This document shows, piece after piece, positions 6,793-15,546 of a DNA stretch of 27,946 nt. Source of the DNA: JANMCE01 sp031360915 (GTDB taxonomy: Bacteria > Actinomycetota > Acidimicrobiia > Acidimicrobiales > Ilumatobacteraceae). The translations under genes were made by a program, and so were the position numbers. The DNA is taken from NCBI GenBank assembly GCA_031360915.1, contig JANMCE010000119.1:1-27946 (forward strand), in the 5' to 3' direction. Position 1 is the stretch's first letter. The number at the start of each line of letters is the position of its first letter. The notes under the pieces were generated by a model. That model did no database searches and was not told the DNA's origin. It worked only from the letters and a program-made list of their open reading frames with translations.

Positions 6793-8307
6793 TTACTCGT
6801 CGAAGACTGCGCCCATGTCAGCCCACGCCGCTGGCTTCTTCGACTTGAGGTAACCCGCAATGGCGACGCCAGCCACGACGATTGCGAAGCAGACCCATGG
6901 GATAGCTTTCCATGCGTAGGGCACGCCTGCGCCAGGTGCACCTTCGACGAACGAGTAGTAGAGGCTGCCGAAGACCGCAACAAGCCCAACCAGCGCGGCC
7001 AGGATCCCCGAGGTCATGAGGCCGCTCAACTTCTCTCGGCTGCCCTTCAATATCGCGGAAATGCCGAGCAACAGGTAGCTGAACATCACCATTGGTGTCG
7101 CCAACGTGGCCCACTCACCAAACACGTAGAGGCCGCCGCGGAGCTCTGGTGCGAAGTTCGGTACACCTTCCGGTGAAGCCCCTCCGCCCAAGGCAATTTG
7201 CGTGCCTTTCGATGTGAGGGCCAGCAGCCCGAAGATCAAAACGATGCTGACCCCGATGTAGACGAAGATGGCGTTCCAGGGTGTCTTCCACTTGGCATTT
7301 GTTTTGCCGAGTGCAGCGGGCAACACCTTCTCGCGGCCCATTGCGTAAAGGAATCTGGACGTCACGGTGCTGATTCCAAGACCGCAGATAAGCGACGACG
7401 CCGCCACAGCAAGCAGGACGAGATCACTAAGCCCTTTGTGCTTACTGAGCACAGCGACTAGGCCAGCCGCCGAGGTTGGCCACGCCGCTGCGGCTTCTTT
7501 TACGCCGAAACCGATTGACGTTGCGTACGTGACGAGGATGTAGAAGACCGCAGCGACGAGAACCGATCCGACGATAGCTCGGGGGATGTTGTGCTTCGGG
7601 TTGGAGGTCTCTTCGGCCAGCACCGCACCTGCCTCGAAGCCGGTGAAAGAAAGGATGCCGAACGCGAACCCGAGCCCGATGCCGCTCCACGGCACGCCCG
7701 CTGACGAAGGCCAGAATGCGGCAAAATCAACGGACTTGCCGCTTGGTCCACCGTCGGAGATGGCGACTATCGCAGCGATCACCATCACCACGACGCTGAG
7801 AGCAGCAAGTACCAGCTGCGCACGCGTCGAGATGCGGATGTTGAACAAACTCATCACCGCGACGAAGGCGAGGCTGAGCAGGAAGAACACCCACCACGGA
7901 ACGGCCTTTGAAGAGTTGGTGACGGACTGAAGGAACGATGACGCGAAGAACCCGAAGCCAGCTAACACGGCGGCACCGAGGATGGTGAGGGCGATGGTGT
8001 AGACCCAGCCGAGCACGAAGCCGGCGGTGTTGTTCCAGCCGTTGGCGACGTAGGTGTAGAGCGACCCGGCCGATGACATCGACTTCGAGAACTCGGACAC
8101 AACTCGACCTAGGAACAGCGCGCCGATGGCGGCCAGCACGTAGGCAAGCGGTGTGGCTCCACCAGCTTTGGTTGCGGCGAGATAGGTGAGGAAACCGCCC
8201 GACATCGCAGGTGCGATGACGGAGACGGATTGGGCAATAACATCGCTGAGACTGAGATGTCCTCGGCGAAGTTCGTTGGCGGCACCAACGGAATCGGTAG
8301 TAGTCAT
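6793..8307 (-). CDS. APC-superfamily amino acid/amine permease
   Basis: A 504-residue integral membrane protein with about 12 hydrophobic helices. The N-terminal region LSLSDVIAQSVSVIAPAMSG and the following helix are typical of the APC family (TM1 with its broken helix), and a GFEAGAVLAEE segment in the middle matches the conserved TM6 region. It should move an amino acid or amine across the cytoplasmic membrane by proton coupling or exchange. The start ATG at 8307 follows GGGGGGACC. It is divergent from a zinc dehydrogenase and a glutamine-synthetase-like ligase (96 bases between starts, with a palindrome). The simplest reading is that it imports the substrate which those enzymes process. 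Specificity cannot be read directly. Confidence 0.9.
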   Translation of the reverse strand: MTTTDSVGAANELRRGHLSLSDVIAQSVSVIAPAMSGGFLTYLAATKAGGATPLAYVLAAIGALFLGRVVSEFSKSMSSAGSLYTYVANGWNNTAGFVLGWVYTIALTILGAAVLAGFGFFASSFLQSVTNSSKAVPWWVFFLLSLAFVAVMSLFNIRISTRAQLVLAALSVVVMVIAAIVAISDGGPSGKSVDFAAFWPSSAGVPWSGIGLGFAFGILSFTGFEAGAVLAEETSNPKHNIPRAIVGSVLVAAVFYILVTYATSIGFGVKEAAAAWPTSAAGLVAVLSKHKGLSDLVLLAVAASSLICGLGISTVTSRFLYAMGREKVLPAALGKTNAKWKTPWNAIFVYIGVSIVLIFGLLALTSKGTQIALGGGASPEGVPNFAPELRGGLYVFGEWATLATPMVMFSYLLLGISAILKGSREKLSGLMTSGILAALVGLVAVFGSLYYSFVEGAPGAGVPYAWKAIPWVCFAIVVAGVAIAGYLKSKKPAAWADMGAVFDE

Positions 8308-8365
8308 GGTCCCCCCGGACCTCGATGGAATATGCCGTCAGGCGTGTTCGTACGGTACCTAACGA

Positions 8366-8380
8366 GTGGTAACTTACCAC
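8366..8380. promoter_or_regulatory. Perfect 15-bp palindrome in a divergent promoter region (putative GntR/FadR-type operator)
   Basis: GTGGTAA-C-TTACCAC has two perfect 7-base arms around one central base. It lies between the divergent starts of the permease (8307) and the dehydrogenase (8404). The core GGTAACTTACC fits the GT...AC half-site spacing seen for FadR-subfamily GntR repressors. No regulator gene is adjacent, so the binding protein is inferred. Confidence 0.6.
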
Positions 8381-8403
8381 CAGGAAAAGGGGTCCTTGAC
8401 CAT

Positions 8404-9369
8404 ATGAAAGCCATTGAACTTCGAGCCTTCGGTGAGCCTCTAGTGCTTACCGACCGACCATCGCCAGTGATCGGCGAGGGTCAAGAGCTGATCGACGTCA
8501 CGGCGTGCGGCGTGTGCCATTCCGACATTCATGTTGTCGATGGAACCTGGGGGAGTCCTCTGCCGCTCATCCTCGGCCATGAGGTGACTGGCGTACACAA
8601 GCAGCTTGGCCCGGTCATGGTCTATGCCCCCTGGGGGTGCCGCCAGTGCTGGCTGTGCGACGAAGGCCACGAGATGATGTGCCCTGATGGCGCCGAGGCT
8701 GGCTTGTTCAAAGACGGTGGCTACGCCGAGCAGATGCGGGTGACACATCGCGAATATCTGCACCCTCTGGGCGACCTCGACCCCGTGCATTCGGCACCGC
8801 TGGCGTGCGGGGGTCTCACCGCTTTTCGTGCGGTGAAACACACGCTCGATGTTGTCCGTCGGAAAGGCTCGAAGTCACGCGTGCTGGTCATCGGTGCCGG
8901 TGGCCTCGGGCAGTTCGGCATCCAGTTCTTCCGCCTTCGCACCGATGCCGAAATCTGGGTGCTCGACCCCGCTACCGGCAAGCAAGAACGGGCGCTCGAA
9001 CTCGGCGCTGACCGGGCGGTCTCAGCCGGTGATCTCGACGGCAAATTCGACGCCATCATCGATTTCGTTGGTGCTCCCGAAACCGTTCCACTGACGGTCG
9101 AGCGGGTCCATCGCAGGGGCATCGTTGTTGTCTGCGGACTTTACGGCGGACGGGTTCCGTTCGGCATCGGCGCCGTGCCGCACGAGGCCCAGTTCATGTC
9201 CAGTATTTGGGGCAGTATTCCCGAGATGGGTGAGCTGATCGCATTCGCGCAACAGCATCCGTTGCAGTACACCGTGGAAGCAATGGCGCTTGAGGACGCC
9301 GAACTTGCCCACCAACGTCTGCGTGCCGGTGATGTCGCCGGCCGCATTGCCCTCGTCCCCACTCGGTAA
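8404..9369 (+). CDS. Zinc-dependent alcohol dehydrogenase (MDR family), shortened catalytic loop
   Basis: A 321-residue medium-chain dehydrogenase. Catalytic zinc ligands appear as Cys38 (GVCHSD), His59-Glu60 (LGHE) and Cys135 (PLACGG). Structural zinc cysteines are C79, C82, C85 and C93 (in WGCRQCWLCDEGHEMMC). The NAD(P)-binding glycines are GAGGLG at 164-169. The segment between the GHE motif and the four-cysteine lobe (VTGVHKQLGPVMVYAP) lacks the usual V-G-D-R-V stretch, so the protein is shorter than the common 340-350 residues; this matches a known actinobacterial subfamily. ATG 8404 is chosen because it fits the N-terminal strand and follows AAAAGGGG. It lies 9 bases before the ligase gene, so the two form an operon. 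It probably oxidises an alcohol or interconverts alcohol and aldehyde in an amine or amino-alcohol pathway (inference). Confidence 0.9.
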   Translation: MKAIELRAFGEPLVLTDRPSPVIGEGQELIDVTACGVCHSDIHVVDGTWGSPLPLILGHEVTGVHKQLGPVMVYAPWGCRQCWLCDEGHEMMCPDGAEAGLFKDGGYAEQMRVTHREYLHPLGDLDPVHSAPLACGGLTAFRAVKHTLDVVRRKGSKSRVLVIGAGGLGQFGIQFFRLRTDAEIWVLDPATGKQERALELGADRAVSAGDLDGKFDAIIDFVGAPETVPLTVERVHRRGIVVVCGLYGGRVPFGIGAVPHEAQFMSSIWGSIPEMGELIAFAQQHPLQYTVEAMALEDAELAHQRLRAGDVAGRIALVPTR

Positions 9370-9378
9370 AGGAAACCG

Positions 9379-10722
9379 ATGCCTGACGCACGCTTGGACG
9401 ACATCGCCACGCTCATACGTGAGCACGGCGTTCACACCGTCGAACTCATGGTCACTGACACGCTCGGACATCCCCGCGGGAAACGCTTTCCCGCGCAGCG
9501 TTTCATCGACACCGTTGCGCTGAAGGGTGCCCACATAGCGGACGCCATCTACGTGATGGATGTGCAGTGCGACATTGTCGATAGCCCCTTCATCAATATG
9601 GGTACCGGATTCCTTGACATGCACCTCGTGCCCGATCTCGACACGTTCCGATTACTGAAGCACCGTCCTGGCTATGCGACGGTGATGTCCGAGTGCATCG
9701 ACACCCATCACCAGCCCCACGCGCTGGATCCGCGCAACGTCCTTGCCCACCAGATTGAACGGGTTCGTGGCTTGGGCTACGACCCCATCGCCGCGGTGGA
9801 GTTGGAGTGCTACATCTGCGATGCCGATTGGAAGCCCGTGCAGTCGAATGTGCAGTACTCGTCCCTCATCGACAACTTTCCGCTCGAACGATGTGTGGCC
9901 GACATGCGCCAGGCGTTGGTCGAGCTCGGCATTCCGCTGGAGTCGTCCAACCCCGAGTACGGGCCCGGTCAGTTGGAGATCAACTTCGGTGCCGGTGACC
10001 CAATGGTTACGGCCGATCACACACAGCTGTACAAGGCCACCATCAAAGAAGTCGCTCGTAACCACGGCATGCGCGCCACCTTCATGCCCAAGCCCTTTAG
10101 CGGTCAGTCGGGTTCCGGTATGCACGTGCACACCAGTTTGAATCAGGGCGGAAAAAACGTGTTCGGCCCGGGTGATGGCCACCTGCTGAACGACGTGATG
10201 CGGCATTGGATCGGTGGTCTCATCACCAACGCACCGGCCATGAGCCTGACGGGCATTTCGAATGGCAACGGGTACAAACGGGTGCGCACGTATTCGTTCT
10301 GTCCCACCCACATTCACTGGGGGCCCGAGAATCGCAGTGTGCTTTGTCGCTGTACCCTCGACCAGGGTTCCGCCAATCGCGTCGAGTACCGAGCCGCCGG
10401 TGCCGACGCCAATCCGTACCTGATTCTGGCTGCCGTGCTCGCGGCTGGGGCGGATGGGCTGGAGCGCTCGCTTGATCCTGGCCCCGCCGCGTTCGGCGAC
10501 CAGTACGACGACCCGGGCGATCATCCCGTACTGCCCGCCACGTTCGATGACGGAGTCGAAGCATTCCGCGGCAGCGCGCTGGCAGCAGCATTGGGGTCCG
10601 AGTTCTCGGCCAACTTCCTGTCCATCATCGACAATGAAGTGGCGCTCTACAACGAACACGCCGCCGGTGACCCAGAGACGGTGACCGATTGGGAGTTCTC
10701 TCGGTACGCCGAGTTCGCCTGA
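9379..10722 (+). CDS. Glutamine synthetase-family ligase (gamma-glutamyl-amine synthetase-like, PuuA/GlnA3/GlnA4 type)
   Basis: A 447-residue GS-fold protein: N-terminal beta-grasp with VTDTLGHPRGKRFP, then the catalytic domain with VELECYI (metal-binding Glu), PGQLEINF, GSGMHVHTSL, GNGYKR and ENRSVLCR followed by VEYRAAGADANPYL. The length and the divergent glutamate/ammonium loop are those of GS-like ligases that join glutamate to polyamines or monoamines rather than to ammonia. It follows the alcohol dehydrogenase by 9 bases with AAAGGA as ribosome site, and the pair is divergent from a permease. That context suits uptake and gamma-glutamylation of an amine such as putrescine or ethanolamine. 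Ordinary glutamine synthetase is less likely because the adenylylation-loop tyrosine motif (N-L-Y-D-L-P) is not visible. Confidence 0.88.
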   Translation: MPDARLDDIATLIREHGVHTVELMVTDTLGHPRGKRFPAQRFIDTVALKGAHIADAIYVMDVQCDIVDSPFINMGTGFLDMHLVPDLDTFRLLKHRPGYATVMSECIDTHHQPHALDPRNVLAHQIERVRGLGYDPIAAVELECYICDADWKPVQSNVQYSSLIDNFPLERCVADMRQALVELGIPLESSNPEYGPGQLEINFGAGDPMVTADHTQLYKATIKEVARNHGMRATFMPKPFSGQSGSGMHVHTSLNQGGKNVFGPGDGHLLNDVMRHWIGGLITNAPAMSLTGISNGNGYKRVRTYSFCPTHIHWGPENRSVLCRCTLDQGSANRVEYRAAGADANPYLILAAVLAAGADGLERSLDPGPAAFGDQYDDPGDHPVLPATFDDGVEAFRGSALAAALGSEFSANFLSIIDNEVALYNEHAAGDPETVTDWEFSRYAEFA

Positions 10723-10865
10723 GGTCGGCTTACCGGATCGCTGGCCGATTCTTAACGTCTGAAGACACTAGAAGTGATGCTGCTGCATGCGCTCCACGGC
10801 GCAATCAGCGAGACTGTGACGAAGAGCCCGACCAGTAGGTGGGGCACAGCATCGGGGGGATCGGC

Positions 10866-11861
10866 ATGGCCGCACGGACTGGTGAGGAGTTTCTGAAGGG
10901 CCTGGTCAGTCGACCCCGCTGGGTCTCGATGGACGGACGGCTGATAGACGACGTCGCCGCCGATCCGTTGACCATGGGTGCAGCTCGAACAGTGGCTGGG
11001 GTATTTGATCGGCAACATGAGTTTCCCGATGACTGTCTGATCGCTGATGACGAAACGGGTGAGCCGATCAACATCAGCCACATGCACCCGCGATCAATCG
11101 AGGACCTGCGCTAGCGGGCGAAGGGGCTCTCACGCATCTCGGAGTACACCGCCGGACTGATGGGACGTACGCCTGACTACATGAATATGAAGTTCGCCAG
11201 CTTTGCCGCGACCCACAAGGACTGGGCCGGAGCTGAGCGAACCAACGAGCGTGGCGAGCAAAACCTGGTGAACTTTCAGAAGCACCTGCGGCGAGATGAC
11301 GTGTCGCTTACGCACACCATCATTCAGCCCAACAACGACAAGCGCACCGACGCGAACCCAAACACCTACGAAATGCTCGGCGAGATTCTCAGCTACGTCG
11401 AAGTAACCCGTAGCGCCATCCTGGCCTCAACCGAAGAGGGATACGATATCGGCACCGGCGTGTACTTCCCCGGCGGCCGTGCCCTCACGCCGATGAGATC
11501 ACTGCTGGCAGTGTGGTTCCCACGGGTGAATGAGATCATCACGATGCTCGGCAGCCATAACCTCATCGCCACCCCGTCACTGGCGCTGTTGCAGGATCCC
11601 GACGCTCGACCGCTCATCGACGCCTACATGTACGGCGCTGACGGCACGAGCGCTGTCGAGCGAGCAGCCATCTTCCGCCTCGCATGGGACTTTGTCGGCT
11701 CTAGTCTTGGCGGTCGAAACGCGCTCTACGAACGGTTCTATCTCACGTCGGCAGCCTCCAACCGGCAGCGAAGTCACGTATTCAACACCGACCGAAGTCG
11801 CTCGAACGAACTGGTGGACAGCATTCTTCGCGCCGGTCGTGAACTCACCGGCGGGCGCTAG
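10866..11861 (+). pseudogene. HpaB-type 4-hydroxyphenylacetate 3-monooxygenase (flavin hydroxylase), stop codon plus internal deletion
   Basis: From ATG 10866 (after GGGGGGATCGGC) the protein begins MAARTGEEFLKGL and VSMDGRLIDDV, the standard start of HpaB-family oxygenase components. An in-frame TAG at 11112-11114 interrupts it in E-D-L-R-stop-R-A-K-G-L; the same frame continues to the TAG at 11859-11861. The sequence then jumps at about 11351-11361, from HTIIQPNNDKRTD to NTYEMLGEILSYVEV, skipping roughly 180-190 residues of the middle flavin/substrate domain. The C-terminal part (GSHNLIATPS, ADGTSAVERAAI, SSLGGRNALYERFY) is well preserved. The total is about 330 codons against about 480-520 in the family. 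Both lesions make activity very unlikely. It would have hydroxylated a phenolic compound with reduced flavin. Confidence 0.85.
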
Positions 11862-12114
11862 CAGCCCCCGCCGAGCGAGACAGAACACGTTTGTACAACT
11901 GGACTCGTTCTAAAGTAAGTACCTGATGGCGGTAGCCCGCTTTGGGGAACGCACGGCTTGTTTTCTGTGACCGGCGCCACTAGGTTAGTGTCAGGTTGCC
12001 GGATATCGGCATTCTGGGGAATCCGGGCGGGGCTCGGACAATGAGGGGCAAGTTCAGTACCAGCGCACCGAGATCGTCGGTGTCCGCTGTAACCATGAAG
12101 GGGGAACTTTCACC

Positions 12115-13554
12115 ATGATTCGTCGAACTACTGCTGTTCTCGCAGCGACCGGGCTCCTGGCCTTGGCCGCCTGCGGGAGTAGCGCTAAGAAGGCCGAAAC
12201 ACCGGCCGCCGTAACCACTGCCGCTGCGGCAGCTGCAACCACCGCAGCCCCGGCTGCCACCACCGCGGCCCCAGCTGCCGCAGCCACCACCGTGGCTCCG
12301 GCTGCTGCTGTAACAACTGCCGCTCCGGCCGCGAAGCCTGCTGGCGACTATTCAGGTGGCCCGGGTTGTGGCCTCAACAACGGCAAGAAGGCCGAAGGCG
12401 CACCTATCAAGATCGGTAACGTCACCACCAAGGTCCCCGGCATCGACTTCTCCACCGGCCCAGCCATGATGGATGGGTACTTCAAGTGCGTCAACGAAAA
12501 CGGTGGCATTAACGGCCGCCCGATCCAGATGCTCGAAGAGAACGACAACCTCAAGCCAGAAGACGCCGCAGCCGCTGCGAAGAAACTCATCGAGACCGAC
12601 AAGGTTGTCGGCATGATCGGTGGCTTCTCCATCATTGACTGTCCCGTCAACGGCAAGTACTACGAGGAGAAGGGCTTCAACGTCATCGTTGCCGGCGTTC
12701 CCGCCGAGTGCTTCAGCTCACCGGCCATCGCTGCCGCCAACATGGGACCGGGCTACTCGGCTCTCGGCGCGGCCCAGTCCATGGTCGAAAAGGGTGTCAA
12801 GGGCAAGGTCGTCAGCCTTACCAACAAGACCCCAACGGCTGACTACAACAACAAGCTGGCGGGTGCGTACTTCAAGTCGAAGGGCATTGACTGGACAGAC
12901 GTTCAGCTCGACCTGCCGATCACCGACCCAGCGACACCCATCCGTGACGCCATCACCAAGGCTGGTAAGGGCGGCGGCGTGTTGTTGAACTTTACGCCGG
13001 AGTCGGGCCTGCCGTTGCTGAAGGCCGCCGAGGAGCAGGGCCTCTACAAGGATGTCATCTGGGGTTCGTCTACTCCGCTGAACGACTCCTCCGTTGCTGC
13101 TGCGCTCGGTGCGCCATGGAAGGGACTCATCAACATCAACGCAGAGCTCAGCCTGCTCGATGATCCGAATCCCGAGATGGAGCTCTACCGCACCGTTTCG
13201 AAGAAGTACAACTCGGCCGCTCCGCTCGGTAGCTTCCAGCAGATGGGCTTCATGATCGGTCGCATCATCGTCAAGACGCTCATCGACATGGACCCGAAGA
13301 CTCTGGATGACCCCAAGGCCGTGAACGCTGCGGTGAAGGCCGTCAAGAACTTCAAGACCGGCATCGTCTGCAAGCCCTGGTACTTCGGTGGCCTGCCCGC
13401 AGGCAACGTCCCGAACAACGTGGACAACAACGTGGTTCCTGACGGCGTTGGCAAGATGATGGCCGACAAGAAGTGCTTCGATATCGCCGAAGTCGAGCCC
13501 ATTCTCACCGCCGCTCGCGCTGCCGAGAAGGCTCAGAAGCTCAACGTCGGTTAG
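12115..13554 (+). CDS. livJ: Branched-chain amino acid/amide ABC transporter substrate-binding lipoprotein (LivJ/LivK type)
   Basis: The protein has a signal peptide with lipobox LALAAC (Cys20). A low-complexity Ala/Thr/Pro linker follows (about residues 28-75) with repeats of the T-T-A-A-P-A-A kind, and then a type I periplasmic-binding domain (Peripla_BP_6) from about residue 80. Segments such as IKIGNVTTKVPG, NENGGINGRPIQ and DDLK-like loops are characteristic. It should sit on the outer face of the membrane and hand ligand to the LivH/LivM pore. It starts the operon, and livH follows 31 bases later. The ligand may be a branched-chain amino acid, amide, urea or short peptide; sequence alone does not decide. 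The linker style is frequent in Acidimicrobiia. AAGGGGG precedes the ATG; a seven-codon frame (MKGELSP) at 12095 ends in a TGA that overlaps this start. Confidence 0.92.
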   Translation: MIRRTTAVLAATGLLALAACGSSAKKAETPAAVTTAAAAAATTAAPAATTAAPAAAATTVAPAAAVTTAAPAAKPAGDYSGGPGCGLNNGKKAEGAPIKIGNVTTKVPGIDFSTGPAMMDGYFKCVNENGGINGRPIQMLEENDNLKPEDAAAAAKKLIETDKVVGMIGGFSIIDCPVNGKYYEEKGFNVIVAGVPAECFSSPAIAAANMGPGYSALGAAQSMVEKGVKGKVVSLTNKTPTADYNNKLAGAYFKSKGIDWTDVQLDLPITDPATPIRDAITKAGKGGGVLLNFTPESGLPLLKAAEEQGLYKDVIWGSSTPLNDSSVAAALGAPWKGLININAELSLLDDPNPEMELYRTVSKKYNSAAPLGSFQQMGFMIGRIIVKTLIDMDPKTLDDPKAVNAAVKAVKNFKTGIVCKPWYFGGLPAGNVPNNVDNNVVPDGVGKMMADKKCFDIAEVEPILTAARAAEKAQKLNVG

Positions 13555-13585
13555 TAGCCGACAACCGTAACGAGGAAGGAATCAA

Positions 13586-14512
13586 ATGCCAGGCCTGTCA
13601 TCACTTTGGCCCTACATCATTCAGGGCCTGGCTTTTGGGGCTGTATACGCAGTGACCGGTACAGGACTCGTTGTCCTGTACCGGACCACTGGTGTTGTAA
13701 ATCTTGCCTTTGGCGCCATTGGTGCCATGGCAGCCCACATTGCGTGGTCCCTCATGGGTGGCAGCCTTGCCAGGCCCACCCCCGTCGTGCACGGCATACG
13801 CATACTTGGGTACGTGGCGCTGGTGGCGATCTGTGCCGGTCTCACTCTGCTCTACGGTGTTTGGATCGCACCCAAACTCGCTCGGCGCGACCCTCTGGTG
13901 AAAGCCCTCGGCATGGTTGGTGTGGCGCTGTTCCTGCTCGGCATCATGAAGGAGAAGTGGGACTCGTCGAAGCCTCGCGGCATCCGACTCCCCGGCACGA
14001 CGTTCAAGGTTGGTGGCACGGTCGTGACCACCACCCAGGTGCTCGCCATTGTGTTTGCGCTGGTTGTGGTGGTAGGCGTCAATCTGTTCCTGAAAATGAC
14101 TGCAACAGGAACGGCCATGCGGGCTATCGCCAACGACCGTGATGTTGCGGCGCTCCTCGGTGTGCCGGTCCGGCGGGTTGAATCGCTTGCCTGGCTTGGT
14201 TCCGGAGTGATCTGCGGCTGCGTGTTTCTCATGCTGCCATCGCTGTTCAAGAGCCTCGATCAGGGCACCCTGACCTGGTTCGTCATTAGTGCATTGGCCG
14301 GCGCCATCGTCGGTCAGTTCCGGTCTCTGTGGATCACCTTCGGGGCCAGTCTTCTCATCGGCGTTGTCGAGTCCGTACTCGCACCGTTCAGCGGAAACTT
14401 GCTCATGCTCAGCAAGCTCCGCAAGATGACGCCGTTCGTCATTGCGGTGTTGGCGATCCTGTGGATCAGCCGCCGTCGCACCGTGGTGCTCGCCGGAAGG
14501 GAAATGCAATGA
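13586..14512 (+). CDS. livH: ABC transporter permease, LivH type
   Basis: A 308-residue membrane protein with about eight hydrophobic helices. The first segment LAFGAVYAVTGTGLVVLYRT, then G-V-V-N-L-A-F-G-A-I-G-A, is the LivH signature near the N-terminus. The cytoplasmic coupling stretch TGTAMRAIANDRDVAALLG-V is the region that contacts the ATPases. It forms the pore with LivM. The start ATG at 13586 follows AGGAAGGAATCAA. The stop overlaps the start of livM (ATGA at 14509-14512), consistent with coupled translation. Confidence 0.93.
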   Translation: MPGLSSLWPYIIQGLAFGAVYAVTGTGLVVLYRTTGVVNLAFGAIGAMAAHIAWSLMGGSLARPTPVVHGIRILGYVALVAICAGLTLLYGVWIAPKLARRDPLVKALGMVGVALFLLGIMKEKWDSSKPRGIRLPGTTFKVGGTVVTTTQVLAIVFALVVVVGVNLFLKMTATGTAMRAIANDRDVAALLGVPVRRVESLAWLGSGVICGCVFLMLPSLFKSLDQGTLTWFVISALAGAIVGQFRSLWITFGASLLIGVVESVLAPFSGNLLMLSKLRKMTPFVIAVLAILWISRRRTVVLAGREMQ

Positions 14513-15546
14513 CCACCACCGTCGAGGCCGTTGCCCCGAGTAAGAGTCGACCAAACCCGCTGGCGCTGCTCGGCAAGCTGACCGGCTTCAAGTACTTCCG
14601 GCACGTCCTCATCGCCATCGTGATGTTCGTTGCGTTGGTGGTGATTCCGAAGGCGCTCGATTCGTATTGGGTGGCAAACTTCACCCAGATGGCCGTCTTT
14701 GCGGCCTTAGCTGCCAGTGCGGGCATGCTTTACGGACGCGTTGGCTTGGTGTCGTTAGGTCAGGTGGCGCCCTATGGCATTGGCATCTGGACCACGATCC
14801 GACTCTCGTTCGCCACGTCTCTTCCGTATCCGGTTCTGGTGCTGCTCGCCGGGTTGGTCGCCATGGTGATTGGCGTGCTCATCGGCCTGCCAGCACTGCG
14901 CGTCAGCGGTCTGTATCTTGCACTAGTCACGCTCATGTTGGCTGCAGGCGTTGAGATCGTCATCTCCGAGCTGAAATTCGCTAACGGTGGCACCGGCTTT
15001 CGCGGTGTCGTGAAAGACCTTGGTGGCATCAAGCCAACCCGACGCCCTTCATTCGCATTGACCGACGTTGCCTACTACCGGTTCGCCGTCGTTGGGTCGT
15101 TCCTGGTGTTCATGCTGGCTGCGTTTGTGTTATCTCGCAAACCGGGGCGCGCCTGGGCCTCTATTCGTCAGAGTGAGGCAGCGGCGCTTTCGGCTGGCAT
15201 CGATGTCACCCGCTACAAGATCCTCGCTTTCGCGCTGGCGTCATTCATGTCCGGTGTGGCCGGCGGCATCTTCGCCGGCACCGTACCGAAGGGTATGCAG
15301 AGCGACTCGTTCAACCGGCAGGCCGCCATCTTCCTGATTGCGGCGGTCATCATGGGTGGTATTCACAGCCTGTGGGGCGCGTTGCTCGGCGGATTTTTCG
15401 CCACCATCATGCTGAAGTTCCTCACACAAAATGTGGTCGGTCATGGTTTTTGGACGCGTTTCAGTCTGTCGCTTTTCGGGTTCGGACTCATCATGAATTT
15501 GGTGCAGGGAACCAAAGCCGCTGAGAAGAAGGGCATCGCTCCGTGA
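14509..15546 (+). CDS. livM: ABC transporter permease, LivM type
   Basis: A 345-residue membrane protein. After a short hydrophilic N-terminus (about 25 residues) come roughly ten hydrophobic helices. LivM features are GRVGLVSLGQVAPYGIG in the first half, GLPALRVSGLYLALVTLM, and the coupling loop R-A-W-A-S-I-R-Q-S-E-A-A-A-L-S-A-G-I. The ATG at 14509 is chosen because it overlaps the livH stop (ATGA); the frame is open further upstream, but inside livH. The stop overlaps the livG GTG (GTGA at 15543-15546). It works as the second pore subunit. Confidence 0.93.
   Translation: MTTTVEAVAPSKSRPNPLALLGKLTGFKYFRHVLIAIVMFVALVVIPKALDSYWVANFTQMAVFAALAASAGMLYGRVGLVSLGQVAPYGIGIWTTIRLSFATSLPYPVLVLLAGLVAMVIGVLIGLPALRVSGLYLALVTLMLAAGVEIVISELKFANGGTGFRGVVKDLGGIKPTRRPSFALTDVAYYRFAVVGSFLVFMLAAFVLSRKPGRAWASIRQSEAAALSAGIDVTRYKILAFALASFMSGVAGGIFAGTVPKGMQSDSFNRQAAIFLIAAVIMGGIHSLWGALLGGFFATIMLKFLTQNVVGHGFWTRFSLSLFGFGLIMNLVQGTKAAEKKGIAP

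Noticed and set aside
9652..10659. 335-codon minus-strand frame
   Set aside because: Complete shadow of the glutamine-synthetase-like gene with no recognisable domain.
11978..11990. CACTA-GGT-TAGTG inverted repeat upstream of livJ
   Set aside because: Arms are only 5 bases and there is no second copy or clear promoter context; too weak to list as an operator.
12205..12345. Repeated Ala/Thr/Pro codons as a DNA repeat
   Set aside because: This is the low-complexity linker of the binding lipoprotein, not an independent repeat element.
13601..14554. 317-codon minus-strand frame
   Set aside because: Shadow of livH, rich in His, Gln, Arg and Asp; no fold or family features.
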